From assembly GCA_017430085.1 (NCBI GenBank), contig JAFRNR010000038.1:1-64000 (forward strand): a stretch of 64,000 bases of DNA. The letters are read 5' to 3'. Below the pieces are notes generated by a model. That model made no database searches, was not told where the DNA came from, and saw nothing but the letters and a program-made list of their open reading frames with translations. The stretch comes from Lachnospiraceae bacterium. GTDB lineage: Bacteria > Bacillota > Clostridia > Lachnospirales > Lachnospiraceae. Positions within the stretch are counted from its first letter, which is position 1; each line of letters begins with the position of its first letter. Positions 8,241-15,955 of the stretch are shown in pieces. The translations under genes were made by a program, and so were the position numbers.

Positions 8241-8269
8241 AGTATAGCGGAAACGGCGGCGGTGTTCAA
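8241..8269 (-). promoter_or_regulatory. Predicted promoter of the PAP2-ftcD-fchA operon
   Basis: On the minus strand TTGAAC, a 17-base spacer and TATACT. The -10 element is five of six to consensus and stands about 36 bases before the PAP2 start. It diverges from the hutU promoter about 100 bases away. Confidence 0.6.
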
Positions 8270-8297
8270 GGGAAAGAGGGAAAATTGTGCGGAGAGA

Positions 8298-8329
8298 TCT
8301 GCCGGGAGACGGCGGAGCGCGACGGCAGA
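8298..8329. promoter_or_regulatory. Inverted repeat between the divergent hut promoters
   Basis: TCTGCCG at 8298-8304 and CGGCAGA at 8323-8329 form a perfect seven-base inverted repeat with an 18-base spacer, midway between the two opposing promoters. An operator for a histidine or urocanate regulator is possible; no regulator gene is nearby. A random pairing in GC-rich sequence cannot be excluded. Confidence 0.3.
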
Positions 8330-8368
8330 AAACGGCGGCGGAAAAGTGTCCGCAGCGCCTCTTTGCCC

Positions 8369-8397
8369 TTGCCTGCGGGCCGGTTCTATGGTATAGT
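8369..8397 (+). promoter_or_regulatory. Predicted promoter of the hutU operon
   Basis: TTGCCT, a 17-base spacer, then TATAGT (five of six). It sits 77 bases upstream of the hutU start; the leader contains a T9 run at about 8426-8434. Confidence 0.6.
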
Positions 8398-8473
8398 AAA
8401 AACCGAATGAAAGAGCGGTCCCCGTTTTTTTTTGGAATGCAATAAAGAAATCTGAAACAAGAGAGGCGAAAAC

Positions 8474-10483
8474 ATGAACAAACCCGAAGATGCCATGGTG
8501 ATCAAGCTGGACTATGAACTGCCGCCGTACCCGGCCATGAGCGACAAATACCGCCGGGCGCCCCGCCGCGAGGCGAAGCTCTCGGAGAACGATAAAGTGC
8601 TGGCCATCCGCAACGCGCTGCGCTACATCCACCCGGACCATCACGCGCAGATGGCGGAGGAATTCGCGCAGGAACTGGAGGAGCGCGGCCGCATCTACGG
8701 CTACCGCTTCCGCCCGGAAGGCGCGCTGCACGGCAAACCCATCGATGAATATAAGGGCAAATGCATTGAAGGCAAGGCCATCCAGGTCATGATCGACAAC
8801 AACCTGGACTTCGACGTGGCGCTGTACCCTTACGAACTGACCACCTACGGCGAGACCGGCCAGGTGTGCCAGAACTGGATGCAGTACCGGCTGATCAAAA
8901 AATATCTGGAGGAACTGACGGACGAGCAGACGCTGGTGGTCATGAGCGGCCACCCGCTGGGCCTGTTCCATTCGCATAAGCTGGCGCCGCGCGTGATCAT
9001 CACGAACGGTCTGATGGTGGGCACGTTCGACGACCTGCCGCACTTCAACCGGGCGGCGGCGCTGGGCGTGGCCAATTACGGGCAGATGACGGCCGGCGGC
9101 TGGATGTACATCGGGCCGCAGGGCATCGTGCACGGGACGTTCAACACGCTCTTGAACGCCGGGCGGCTGAAACTGGGCATCCCGCAGGACGGCAACCTGG
9201 CCGGGCGGCTGTTCGTGTCGGCCGGGCTGGGCGGCATGAGCGGCGCGCAGGGCAAGGCGGCGGAGATCGCCGGCGCGGCGGCCATCATCGCGGAGGTGGA
9301 CGCCTCCCGCATCGCGACCCGCTACGAGCAGGGCTGGGTCAGCCACCGGACGGATTCGCTGACCGAGGCGCTGGCCATCGCGAAGGAACACCAGAAGGCC
9401 GGTACCGCCTGCGCCGTCGCGTACCACGGCAACATCGTGGACCTGCTGGAATTCCTGTATGAAAAAGGCGTGCCCGTCGACCTGATGAGCGACCAGACCT
9501 CCTGCCACGTGCCGTACGAAGGCGGCTACTGCCCGCAGGGCATCACGTTCGAAGAACGCACGCAGATGCTGAAGAACGACCCGGCCGGCTTCCGCAAGCT
9601 GGTGGACGCGACGTTGCAGCACCATTACGAAATGATCTGCAAATTCCACGAGCGGGGCACGTATTTCTTCGATTACGGCAACAGCTTCCTGAAGGCCGTG
9701 TACGACACCGGCGTCCGCTCCATCTGCAAGAACGGCACGGACGACCTGGACGGCTTCATTTTCCCGTCCTACGTGGAAGACATCCTGGGCCCGCAGCTGT
9801 TTGATTTCGGCTACGGCCCGTTCCGCTGGTGCTGCCTGTCCGGGAAGCAGGAAGACCTGGACAAGACGGACGCGGCGGCCGCGGAGTACATCCTGGCCCA
9901 CAACCGCCGGTATCAGGACTATGACAACTACGTCTGGGTCCGCGATGCGGGCAAGAACAAGCTGGTGGTGGGCACCAAGTGCCGCATCCTGTATCAGGAC
10001 GCGATGGGCCGCATGAACATCGCGCTGAAGTTCAATGAGATGGTCAGGAACGGCGAGATCGGGCCCGTGATCCTGGGCCGCGACCACCACGACACGGGCG
10101 GCACGGACGCGCCGTTCCGCGAGACGTCGAACATCAAAGACGGCTCCAACATCATGGCCGACATGGCCGTGCAGTGCTACGCGGGCAACGCGGCACGCGG
10201 CATGAGCTACATCGCGCTGCACAACGGCGGCGGCACGGGCATCGGCAACGCCGTGAACGGCGGCTTCGGCATGGTGCTGGACGGCTCCGAACGCGTGGAC
10301 ACCATCCTGCGCATGGCCATGCCGTGGGATACCATGGTCGGCGTGGCGCGCCGCAGCTGGGCGCGGAACGAAAACGCCATGGCGGTCGCCGCGGAATACA
10401 ATGAAATGAACGCCGGCACGGACCACATCACCCTGCCTTACGTGGCGGACGAGGCGATGATCCGGAAGATGCTGGAGATCTGA
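8474..10483 (+). CDS. hutU: Urocanate hydratase
   Basis: 669 residues, matching the long (about 670) urocanase form rather than the 555-residue type. It hydrates urocanate to 4-imidazolone-5-propionate with tightly bound NAD, in the cytoplasm. Family signatures seen are YELTTYGETGQVCQNW near residue 119, VVMSGHPLGLFHS, ITNGLMVGTFD, NYGQMTAGGWMYIGPQGIVHG, the glycine-rich GLGGMSGAQGKAAEIAG, DQTSCHVPYEGGYCP, and near the end HNGGGTGIGNAVNGG. ATG 8474 has a GAGAGG site seven bases upstream. The gene ends two bases before hutI, so the two are co-transcribed. Its N-terminal extension compared with the short form is intact. Confidence 0.97.
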   Translation: MNKPEDAMVIKLDYELPPYPAMSDKYRRAPRREAKLSENDKVLAIRNALRYIHPDHHAQMAEEFAQELEERGRIYGYRFRPEGALHGKPIDEYKGKCIEGKAIQVMIDNNLDFDVALYPYELTTYGETGQVCQNWMQYRLIKKYLEELTDEQTLVVMSGHPLGLFHSHKLAPRVIITNGLMVGTFDDLPHFNRAAALGVANYGQMTAGGWMYIGPQGIVHGTFNTLLNAGRLKLGIPQDGNLAGRLFVSAGLGGMSGAQGKAAEIAGAAAIIAEVDASRIATRYEQGWVSHRTDSLTEALAIAKEHQKAGTACAVAYHGNIVDLLEFLYEKGVPVDLMSDQTSCHVPYEGGYCPQGITFEERTQMLKNDPAGFRKLVDATLQHHYEMICKFHERGTYFFDYGNSFLKAVYDTGVRSICKNGTDDLDGFIFPSYVEDILGPQLFDFGYGPFRWCCLSGKQEDLDKTDAAAAEYILAHNRRYQDYDNYVWVRDAGKNKLVVGTKCRILYQDAMGRMNIALKFNEMVRNGEIGPVILGRDHHDTGGTDAPFRETSNIKDGSNIMADMAVQCYAGNAARGMSYIALHNGGGTGIGNAVNGGFGMVLDGSERVDTILRMAMPWDTMVGVARRSWARNENAMAVAAEYNEMNAGTDHITLPYVADEAMIRKMLEI

Positions 10484-10485
10484 AA

Positions 10486-11730
10486 ATGAAACCTTTATTA
10501 CTGCACAATATCGGCCTGCTGGCCACCCCGCAGGGCTTTGCGCCCCGGTGCGGCGCGGCCCAGGGCGGGATCCTGAAACTGAAAAATGCGTGGCTGAAGA
10601 CGGATGACCGCGGCGTCATCACGGAGATCGGGCAGGGGGACTGCCCGCCCGTTCAGCCCGGCGAATATAATGTCCTGGACGCGGACGGCCGGCTCGTGAC
10701 GCCCGGCCTCATTGACGCGCACACGCACCTGATCTTCGGCGGCTGGCGCCAGAACGAATTCGGCCTGAAACTGCACGGCGCGACATACCTGGAGATCCTG
10801 GCGGCCGGCGGCGGCATCCTGTCCACCGTCCGCAGCACGCGTGCGGCGTCGGAAGAGGAACTGAAGGCGCAGGCTGGCGCGGCGCTGCAGGAAATGATCA
10901 CATTCGGCGTCACCACCTGCGAAGCGAAGAGCGGCTACGGCCTGGACCGCGAGACCGAACTCAAGCAGCTGCGCGTGATCAGGGAACTGGGCCGCGAACG
11001 GCCCATCGAGCTGGTGCCCACGTATCTGGGCGCGCACGCGGTGCCGACGGAGTATAAGGAAGACCGGGAGGAATACGTCCGCCTGCTGACGGAAGAGTGG
11101 ATCCCGGAGATCGCGCGCGAAGGGCTCGCGGAATTCTGCGACGTGTTCTGCGAAAAAGGCGTGTTCACGGCGGAGGAATCGCGCCGCATCCTGGAGGCGG
11201 GCCTGGCGAACGGCCTGCTGCCCAAGATCCACGCCGACGAGATCGAGGCGATCGGCGGCACGGAACTGACGGCGGACCTCAAGGCCGTCTCCGCGGAGCA
11301 CCTGATCGTCTGTCAGGACAGCGGCATCGAAGCGATGGCGAAGGGCGGCACGGTCGCGTGCCTGCTGCCGATGACCAGCTTTTACCTGGGCGCGACGTAC
11401 GCCCCGGCGCGGAAGATGATCGACGCCGGCGTCCCCGTCGCCGTGGCCTCGGACTTCAACCCCGGCTCCTGCCCGGGCCTGAACCTCCAGCTCGCCATGA
11501 CCGTCGCCTGCCTCAAATACCGCCTGACCCCGGAAGAAATGCTCACCGCCGTCTCGCTGAACGCCGCCGCCGCCATCCGCCGCGCAGACCGTCTCGGCTC
11601 GCTGGAACCCGGTAAGCAGGCGGACCTGGTCATCTGGAAGACGGACGATTTGGACTACATCCCTTACCGGCTCGGCAGCAATCTGGCCAAGGCTGTGATC
11701 AAGAAGGGAGAAGTCATTCACGTCAATTGA
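10486..11730 (+). CDS. hutI: Imidazolonepropionase
   Basis: 414 residues of the amidohydrolase superfamily. It opens imidazolonepropionate to N-formimino-L-glutamate, the substrate of FtcD across the divergent promoter. The metal-binding DAHTHLIFGG is at about residues 76-85. Further residues lie in the stretch with IHADEIEA and AVSAEHL, and the distal metal-associated aspartate is in VASDFNPGSCPG. An ATG directly after the hutU stop, with GGAGATCTGAAA as a poor ribosome-binding site, suggests translational coupling. The final strand ends KAVIKKGEVIHVN as in other members. The protein is cytoplasmic. Confidence 0.96.
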   Translation: MKPLLLHNIGLLATPQGFAPRCGAAQGGILKLKNAWLKTDDRGVITEIGQGDCPPVQPGEYNVLDADGRLVTPGLIDAHTHLIFGGWRQNEFGLKLHGATYLEILAAGGGILSTVRSTRAASEEELKAQAGAALQEMITFGVTTCEAKSGYGLDRETELKQLRVIRELGRERPIELVPTYLGAHAVPTEYKEDREEYVRLLTEEWIPEIAREGLAEFCDVFCEKGVFTAEESRRILEAGLANGLLPKIHADEIEAIGGTELTADLKAVSAEHLIVCQDSGIEAMAKGGTVACLLPMTSFYLGATYAPARKMIDAGVPVAVASDFNPGSCPGLNLQLAMTVACLKYRLTPEEMLTAVSLNAAAAIRRADRLGSLEPGKQADLVIWKTDDLDYIPYRLGSNLAKAVIKKGEVIHVN

Positions 11731-11776
11731 TGAGAAAGAGCCGTCTCTTTGTCATCGTCATCTGTCATCTTCAACC

Positions 11777-11802
11777 GGGCCGTTGAGACAACGGCCCCTA
11801 CG
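11777..11802. repeat. Repeat family B palindrome inside the hut operon
   Basis: GGGCCGTTG, AGA, CAACGGCCCCTACG, between hutI and hutH. A degenerate A-like sequence (GAGCCGTCTCTTTGTCAT) precedes it at about 11737-11756. It separates hutH from the tightly linked hutU-hutI pair and may reduce or stabilise the hutH transcript. Confidence 0.85.
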
Positions 11803-11839
11803 GATAAAACGTATCACCTTACACAGGAAGGAAACCAAT

Positions 11840-13390
11840 ATGGAAGCAGAGCATATCAAGGAAGTCGTCGTCGACGGGCAGAGCCTGGATCTGGAGAAGT
11901 TTGTGGCGGTGGCGCGCCACGGGGCGCGGGTGGGCCTGAGCCCGGAGGCGCTGGAACGGATGAAGAAGTCGCGCGCGCTGACGGAAAAGATCGCGAACGA
12001 GGGCCGGGTGGCGTACGGCATTACCACGGGCTTTGGCGATTTTCAGAAGGTGGCGGTGCCGGAGGAGATGTCCAACCAGCTGTCCACTAACCTGATCCTG
12101 AGCCACTGCACCGCCGCGGGTGAGCCGTATTCAGACGAAGTGACGCGCGGCATCATGCTGCTCCGCGCGAACGCCCTCTGCGGCGGCGTGTCCGGCGTGC
12201 GGCCCGTCCTGGTCGAACGGCTGCTCGAAATGCTGAATAAAAATGTCCTGCCCGTGATTCCGCAGAAAGGGTCGCTGGGCTCCTCCGGGGACCTGGCGCC
12301 GCTCGCGCACATGACTCTTCCCCTGCTGGGCAAGGGCGAAGCGAAATATGACGGTGAGGTGCTCCCCGGCGCCGAAGCCATGAAACGGGCCGGCATCCCG
12401 ACCCTGGACACGCTGGTCAGCAAGGAAGGCCTGGGCATGACCAACGGCACCTGCGCCATGACCAGCGTCGGCGCGCTGGCGCTGTACGATACCAAGCGGG
12501 CCGCGGAGCTCGCGGACGTCATCGCCTCCATGGATTTCGAGGCCCTGACCGGCCTGCGCAACGCCTTCGATCCCCGCATCCACGCCGTCCGCGGCCAGAA
12601 GGGCCAGATGGAGGTGGCCGCCAACATGCGCCGCCTGCTGGCCGGCTCGGAGATCCTGGACAATTGCCAGCACGACCGCGTGCAGGACGCCTACGCCCTG
12701 CGCTGCATCCCGCAGGTCCACGGCGCGGTGCGCGACGCCCTCGAATACGTGGAGACCATCGTCGCACGCGAGCTGAACGCCGTGACGGACAATCCTCTGA
12801 TCTTCCCGGAGGACGAAGCAGTCATCTCCGGCGGCAACTTCCACGGCGAGCCGATGGCCATCCCCTTCGACGTGCTGGGCATCGCGGCCGCGGAACTGGC
12901 CAGCATTTCCGAACGCCGCACGGAGCGCATGGTGAACGCGGCGCTCTCCAACGGCCTCACGCCCTTCCTGACCACGGAAGCGGGCGTCAACTCCGGCTTC
13001 ATGATCGTGCAGTACGCGGCGGCCTCCATGGTCTCCGAAAACAAAGTCCTGGCCCACCCGGCCAGCGTGGATTCCATCCCGTCCTCCGCCAACCAGGAAG
13101 ACTTCGTCTCCATGGGCACCACGGCGGCCCGCAAGGCGGCGCAGATCGTGGAAAACCTGCACTGCGTACTGGCGGACGAGCTCCTGACCGCGTGCCAGGC
13201 CATCGACATCCGCCGCCGCCTGAACACGCACGGGCAGGGCATCACGCCCCTGCATCAGGCCATCCACGACAAAGTGCGCGAAACCATCCCGTTCTATGAA
13301 ACGGACCGCGAGATCTGGCCGGACATCCGCGAAGCGGAGCGGCTGGTGAAGAGCGGCGCGGTCCTGGCCGCCGCGGAGGCGGTGCGGTAA
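11840..13390 (+). CDS. hutH: Histidine ammonia-lyase
   Basis: 516 residues of the aromatic amino acid lyase family. It removes ammonia from L-histidine to give urocanate. YGITTGFG (residues 59-66) carries the catalytic tyrosine. The electrophilic MIO cofactor forms from three residues in GSLGSSGDLAPLAHM; here they are Ser148-Ser149-Gly150, whereas most characterised lyases have Ala-Ser-Gly. NDNP-like TDNPLIF and the later SIPSSANQEDFVSMG, typical of HAL, are present. ATG 11840 has GGAAGG nine bases upstream; an in-frame ATG at 11783 would lie inside repeat B. With HutU, HutI, FtcD and the cyclodeaminase it completes histidine breakdown. Histidine rather than phenylalanine specificity is inferred from this linkage. 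Confidence 0.95.
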   Translation: MEAEHIKEVVVDGQSLDLEKFVAVARHGARVGLSPEALERMKKSRALTEKIANEGRVAYGITTGFGDFQKVAVPEEMSNQLSTNLILSHCTAAGEPYSDEVTRGIMLLRANALCGGVSGVRPVLVERLLEMLNKNVLPVIPQKGSLGSSGDLAPLAHMTLPLLGKGEAKYDGEVLPGAEAMKRAGIPTLDTLVSKEGLGMTNGTCAMTSVGALALYDTKRAAELADVIASMDFEALTGLRNAFDPRIHAVRGQKGQMEVAANMRRLLAGSEILDNCQHDRVQDAYALRCIPQVHGAVRDALEYVETIVARELNAVTDNPLIFPEDEAVISGGNFHGEPMAIPFDVLGIAAAELASISERRTERMVNAALSNGLTPFLTTEAGVNSGFMIVQYAAASMVSENKVLAHPASVDSIPSSANQEDFVSMGTTAARKAAQIVENLHCVLADELLTACQAIDIRRRLNTHGQGITPLHQAIHDKVRETIPFYETDREIWPDIREAERLVKSGAVLAAAEAVR

Positions 13391-13438
13391 ACAGCGGGAC
13401 AGCCGGACGGGAGATCCCGCTCCGGAACAGGTGGATCT

Positions 13439-14017
13439 ATGGACTTTATTAAAGAAAACTTCGAATACACGAAGGAGGAATCGCTCGAATCCGTGCTCCA
13501 GATCAAAAAGATCCCCGGCACGGCCGACCGGAAGACGATCATCGTCCGCTGCATCCTGGGACTCATCATCGCTTACTCGGTGTACGCGATGTATCAGATC
13601 ATCGACTGGCTGGTAAAATACGGGGACGCAGCGCCGGGCGGCGAACGGGCCAAGATGATATTCTTTCTGGTGCTGTGGATCGGGATGGATCTGCTGTACC
13701 TGTACTGGATCTTTTTCATGGAAAAAAGAAAAATCCGCAAGTGGTGCGAGCGGACCTGGCCCCAGACGGCGCTTCCCCGGACGTTTGCGCTGAAAGACGG
13801 CGTCTTCAGCCGGACTACGGAGGAAGACGTCCATGTGAGGAAACTGAAGGCGGACGGAACGGTCTATTTTACCTCCGGTTTTGCCTATTACACCGAAAAA
13901 GAAGGAAAACGGACGGTCATCTACTGGACGATACCCCGCCGCGCGTTTGACACGCCGGCCGTAGAACAGGCTTTCCGTGAACATTGCAGCCGGTACTGCG
14001 CGGTCAAAGACGTGTGA
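13439..14017 (+). CDS. YcxB-like membrane protein of unknown function
   Basis: 192 residues. Two membrane helices lie at about residues 38-60 and 78-98, with a short charged N-terminal part before them. The second helix is followed by a soluble C-terminal domain whose end PRRAFDTPAVEQAFREHC matches the pattern of the YcxB family (a proline, a basic pair, then an acidic helix). No catalytic motif is visible. The gene begins 48 bases after hutH and may be read from the hut promoter, but a functional link is not evident. A GGTGG site precedes ATG 13439. The family assignment is by eye from layout and tail. Confidence 0.7.
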   Translation: MDFIKENFEYTKEESLESVLQIKKIPGTADRKTIIVRCILGLIIAYSVYAMYQIIDWLVKYGDAAPGGERAKMIFFLVLWIGMDLLYLYWIFFMEKRKIRKWCERTWPQTALPRTFALKDGVFSRTTEEDVHVRKLKADGTVYFTSGFAYYTEKEGKRTVIYWTIPRRAFDTPAVEQAFREHCSRYCAVKDV

Positions 14018-14041
14018 CCGCGGGAAAGAACGGGGGATAAA

Positions 14042-15853
14042 GTGAAACGCAAGTTATTATGCATATTGACAGCGCTGTGCCTGCTGCTTTCCGCCTGCGG
14101 AGGGCAGACGAAGACCACGGAGCCCGCGACATTGCCGGGAAATGAGAGCACGGCCGCGCAGCCGACCACTACGGTGGACCACCCGCAGGGCGGGACCGGT
14201 CCTGCGGCGGAGACCACCACACCGTTTGCCGGGGAAAACGTACAGACCGGCGGGCGCGACGCGGTGGGCCTGAACGCCGTGGTTTCCACGGGGCGAGAGG
14301 ACGCGACGCAGATCGGGCTGGATATCCTGAAGGCCGGCGGCAACGCGATCGACGCGGCGGTGGCCATCGGCTTCGCGCTGGGCGTGTCCGAGCAGCAGTC
14401 GTCCGGCGTGGGCGGCGGCGGATTCATGACCGTGCGGTTCGGGAAGACCGGCGAAGTGGTCTTCATCGATTTCCGCGACATGGCCGGCGCCGGCGCGACC
14501 CCGGACCGATGGGAGGTGGATGAAAACGGCAAGGTGAAGGACGACGCCAACAAGATCGGCGCGCTCTCCATCGCCGTCCCGGGCGAGGTGAAGGGCCTGC
14601 TTTACGCGCTGGACACCTACGGCAGCATGGACCGGCAGACGGTCATGCAGCCCGCCATCGACCTGGCGAAGAACGGGTTTACGGTGTCCCACATCACCAG
14701 CCGCGACATCAAGGACGCGTACCGCAACCTGATCAAATTCCCGGCCACGGCCGTCATTTATCTGGATGAGGACGAACTGGCCTGGGAAGCCGGCAGCGTG
14801 CTGAAGAACCCGGACCTTGCGCATACGCTGGAACTGATCGCGGAGCAGGGCGAGGCGGTCTTTTACCGCGGCGAGATCGCGGAAAAGATCGTGGCGGCCG
14901 TGCAGGCCGAAGGCGGCTATCTCACGATGGAAGATTTCGCGGCCTACGACATCAACGTCATGCAGCCCGTCCACGGCACTTACCGCGGTTATGACATCTA
15001 TTCCTCCAACCTGCCCTCCTCGGGCGGCACCATCATCATCGAAATGCTCAACATCCTGGAGAATTTCGATGTCGGCGCCATGGACCCGGAGAGCGCGGAG
15101 TACTTCCACCTGCTGTCCGAAGTCTTCAAACTGGGCTTCGCGGACCGCGCCGCCTACATGGGCGACCCGAAATTCGTGGATGTGCCGGTGGACGAACTCA
15201 TCGACAAGGACTACGCCCTGAAGCAGGCCTCCCGCATCGACATGCGCAAGTCCGGCAGCTACGAGCCCGGCGAGCCCGTGCCGCCGCTGCAGACGGAAGA
15301 ATCCGCCTCCACCACATCCTTCTCCATCATGGACAAGGAAGGCAACATGGTGACCGTCACCAAGACCGTGGATGCGACCTTCGCCTCCGCGCTGGTGGCC
15401 GAGGGCACCGGCATCCTGCTCAACGACACGCTTGTGGACTTCTCTACGGATCCGGACAGCCCGAACATCGTGGCGCCGTTCAAGCGGCCGCTGAGCTCCA
15501 TGAGCCCGACCCTGATCCTGAAGGACGACACCCCGTTCATGACGCTGGGCTGCCCCGGCACCACCCGCATCATCACCGGCGTGCTCCAGGTGATCAGCAA
15601 GGTTATCGACCACAAGATGGACCTGCAGGACGCTATTGACGCGGTCCGCATGCACGACGACTTCGGCACGCTGATCCTGGAACGCCGCGTTCCGGACGAA
15701 GTCATCGAGACCCTTAAATCCATGGGCCACGACGTGAACACCGGCGAAGTCTGGTTCACTTTCCCCTGCATCCAGGGCGCCATCCGCCTGAGCGACGGCA
15801 GCTTCAAAGGCGCGGCAGACCCGCGGCGCGACGGCAAAGCGCTGGGCTATTAA
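14042..15853 (+). CDS. ggt: Gamma-glutamyltransferase, lipoprotein form
   Basis: 603 residues starting at GTG 14042 (GGGGGAT upstream). A lipobox LLLSACGG at about residues 14-21 predicts export and lipid anchoring at Cys19. A Thr-rich linker runs to residue 75, then the enzyme begins with VSTGREDATQIGLDILKAGG and the family stretch AVAIGFALGVSEQQSSGVGGGGFM. The likely autocatalytic threonine that becomes the N-terminus of the small subunit is Thr424 in STTSFSIMDKEGN, and the later LSSMSPT and GCPGTTRI supply substrate pockets. It hydrolyses or transfers gamma-glutamyl groups, for example from glutathione or poly-gamma-glutamate, outside the membrane. It would release glutamate, the same end product as the adjacent hut pathway; co-regulation is inference. 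Confidence 0.93.
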   Translation: MKRKLLCILTALCLLLSACGGQTKTTEPATLPGNESTAAQPTTTVDHPQGGTGPAAETTTPFAGENVQTGGRDAVGLNAVVSTGREDATQIGLDILKAGGNAIDAAVAIGFALGVSEQQSSGVGGGGFMTVRFGKTGEVVFIDFRDMAGAGATPDRWEVDENGKVKDDANKIGALSIAVPGEVKGLLYALDTYGSMDRQTVMQPAIDLAKNGFTVSHITSRDIKDAYRNLIKFPATAVIYLDEDELAWEAGSVLKNPDLAHTLELIAEQGEAVFYRGEIAEKIVAAVQAEGGYLTMEDFAAYDINVMQPVHGTYRGYDIYSSNLPSSGGTIIIEMLNILENFDVGAMDPESAEYFHLLSEVFKLGFADRAAYMGDPKFVDVPVDELIDKDYALKQASRIDMRKSGSYEPGEPVPPLQTEESASTTSFSIMDKEGNMVTVTKTVDATFASALVAEGTGILLNDTLVDFSTDPDSPNIVAPFKRPLSSMSPTLILKDDTPFMTLGCPGTTRIITGVLQVISKVIDHKMDLQDAIDAVRMHDDFGTLILERRVPDEVIETLKSMGHDVNTGEVWFTFPCIQGAIRLSDGSFKGAADPRRDGKALGY

Positions 15854-15863
15854 GGACTCACCC

Positions 15864-15892
15864 TTGCACTGACGCGGTTTTTATGATATATA
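15864..15892 (+). promoter_or_regulatory. Possible promoter of the Thr/Pro-rich lipoprotein gene
   Basis: TTGCAC, a 17-base spacer, then TATATA, 64 bases upstream of the ATG. A small hairpin AGCGAATTATTCGCT at 15917-15931 lies in the leader. The -35 match is weak. Confidence 0.35.
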
Positions 15893-15955
15893 GAAAATTG
15901 TATCCGCGTTCATAAAGCGAATTATTCGCTCCCAGACACAATAAGGAGGAATCAG

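Noticed and set aside
7508-10426. 972-residue open frame on minus through the hut divergent region
   Set aside because: It is antisense to urocanate hydratase and reads through promoter DNA and part of PAP2 in a wrong frame. Composition is Arg/His/Val-rich without motifs.
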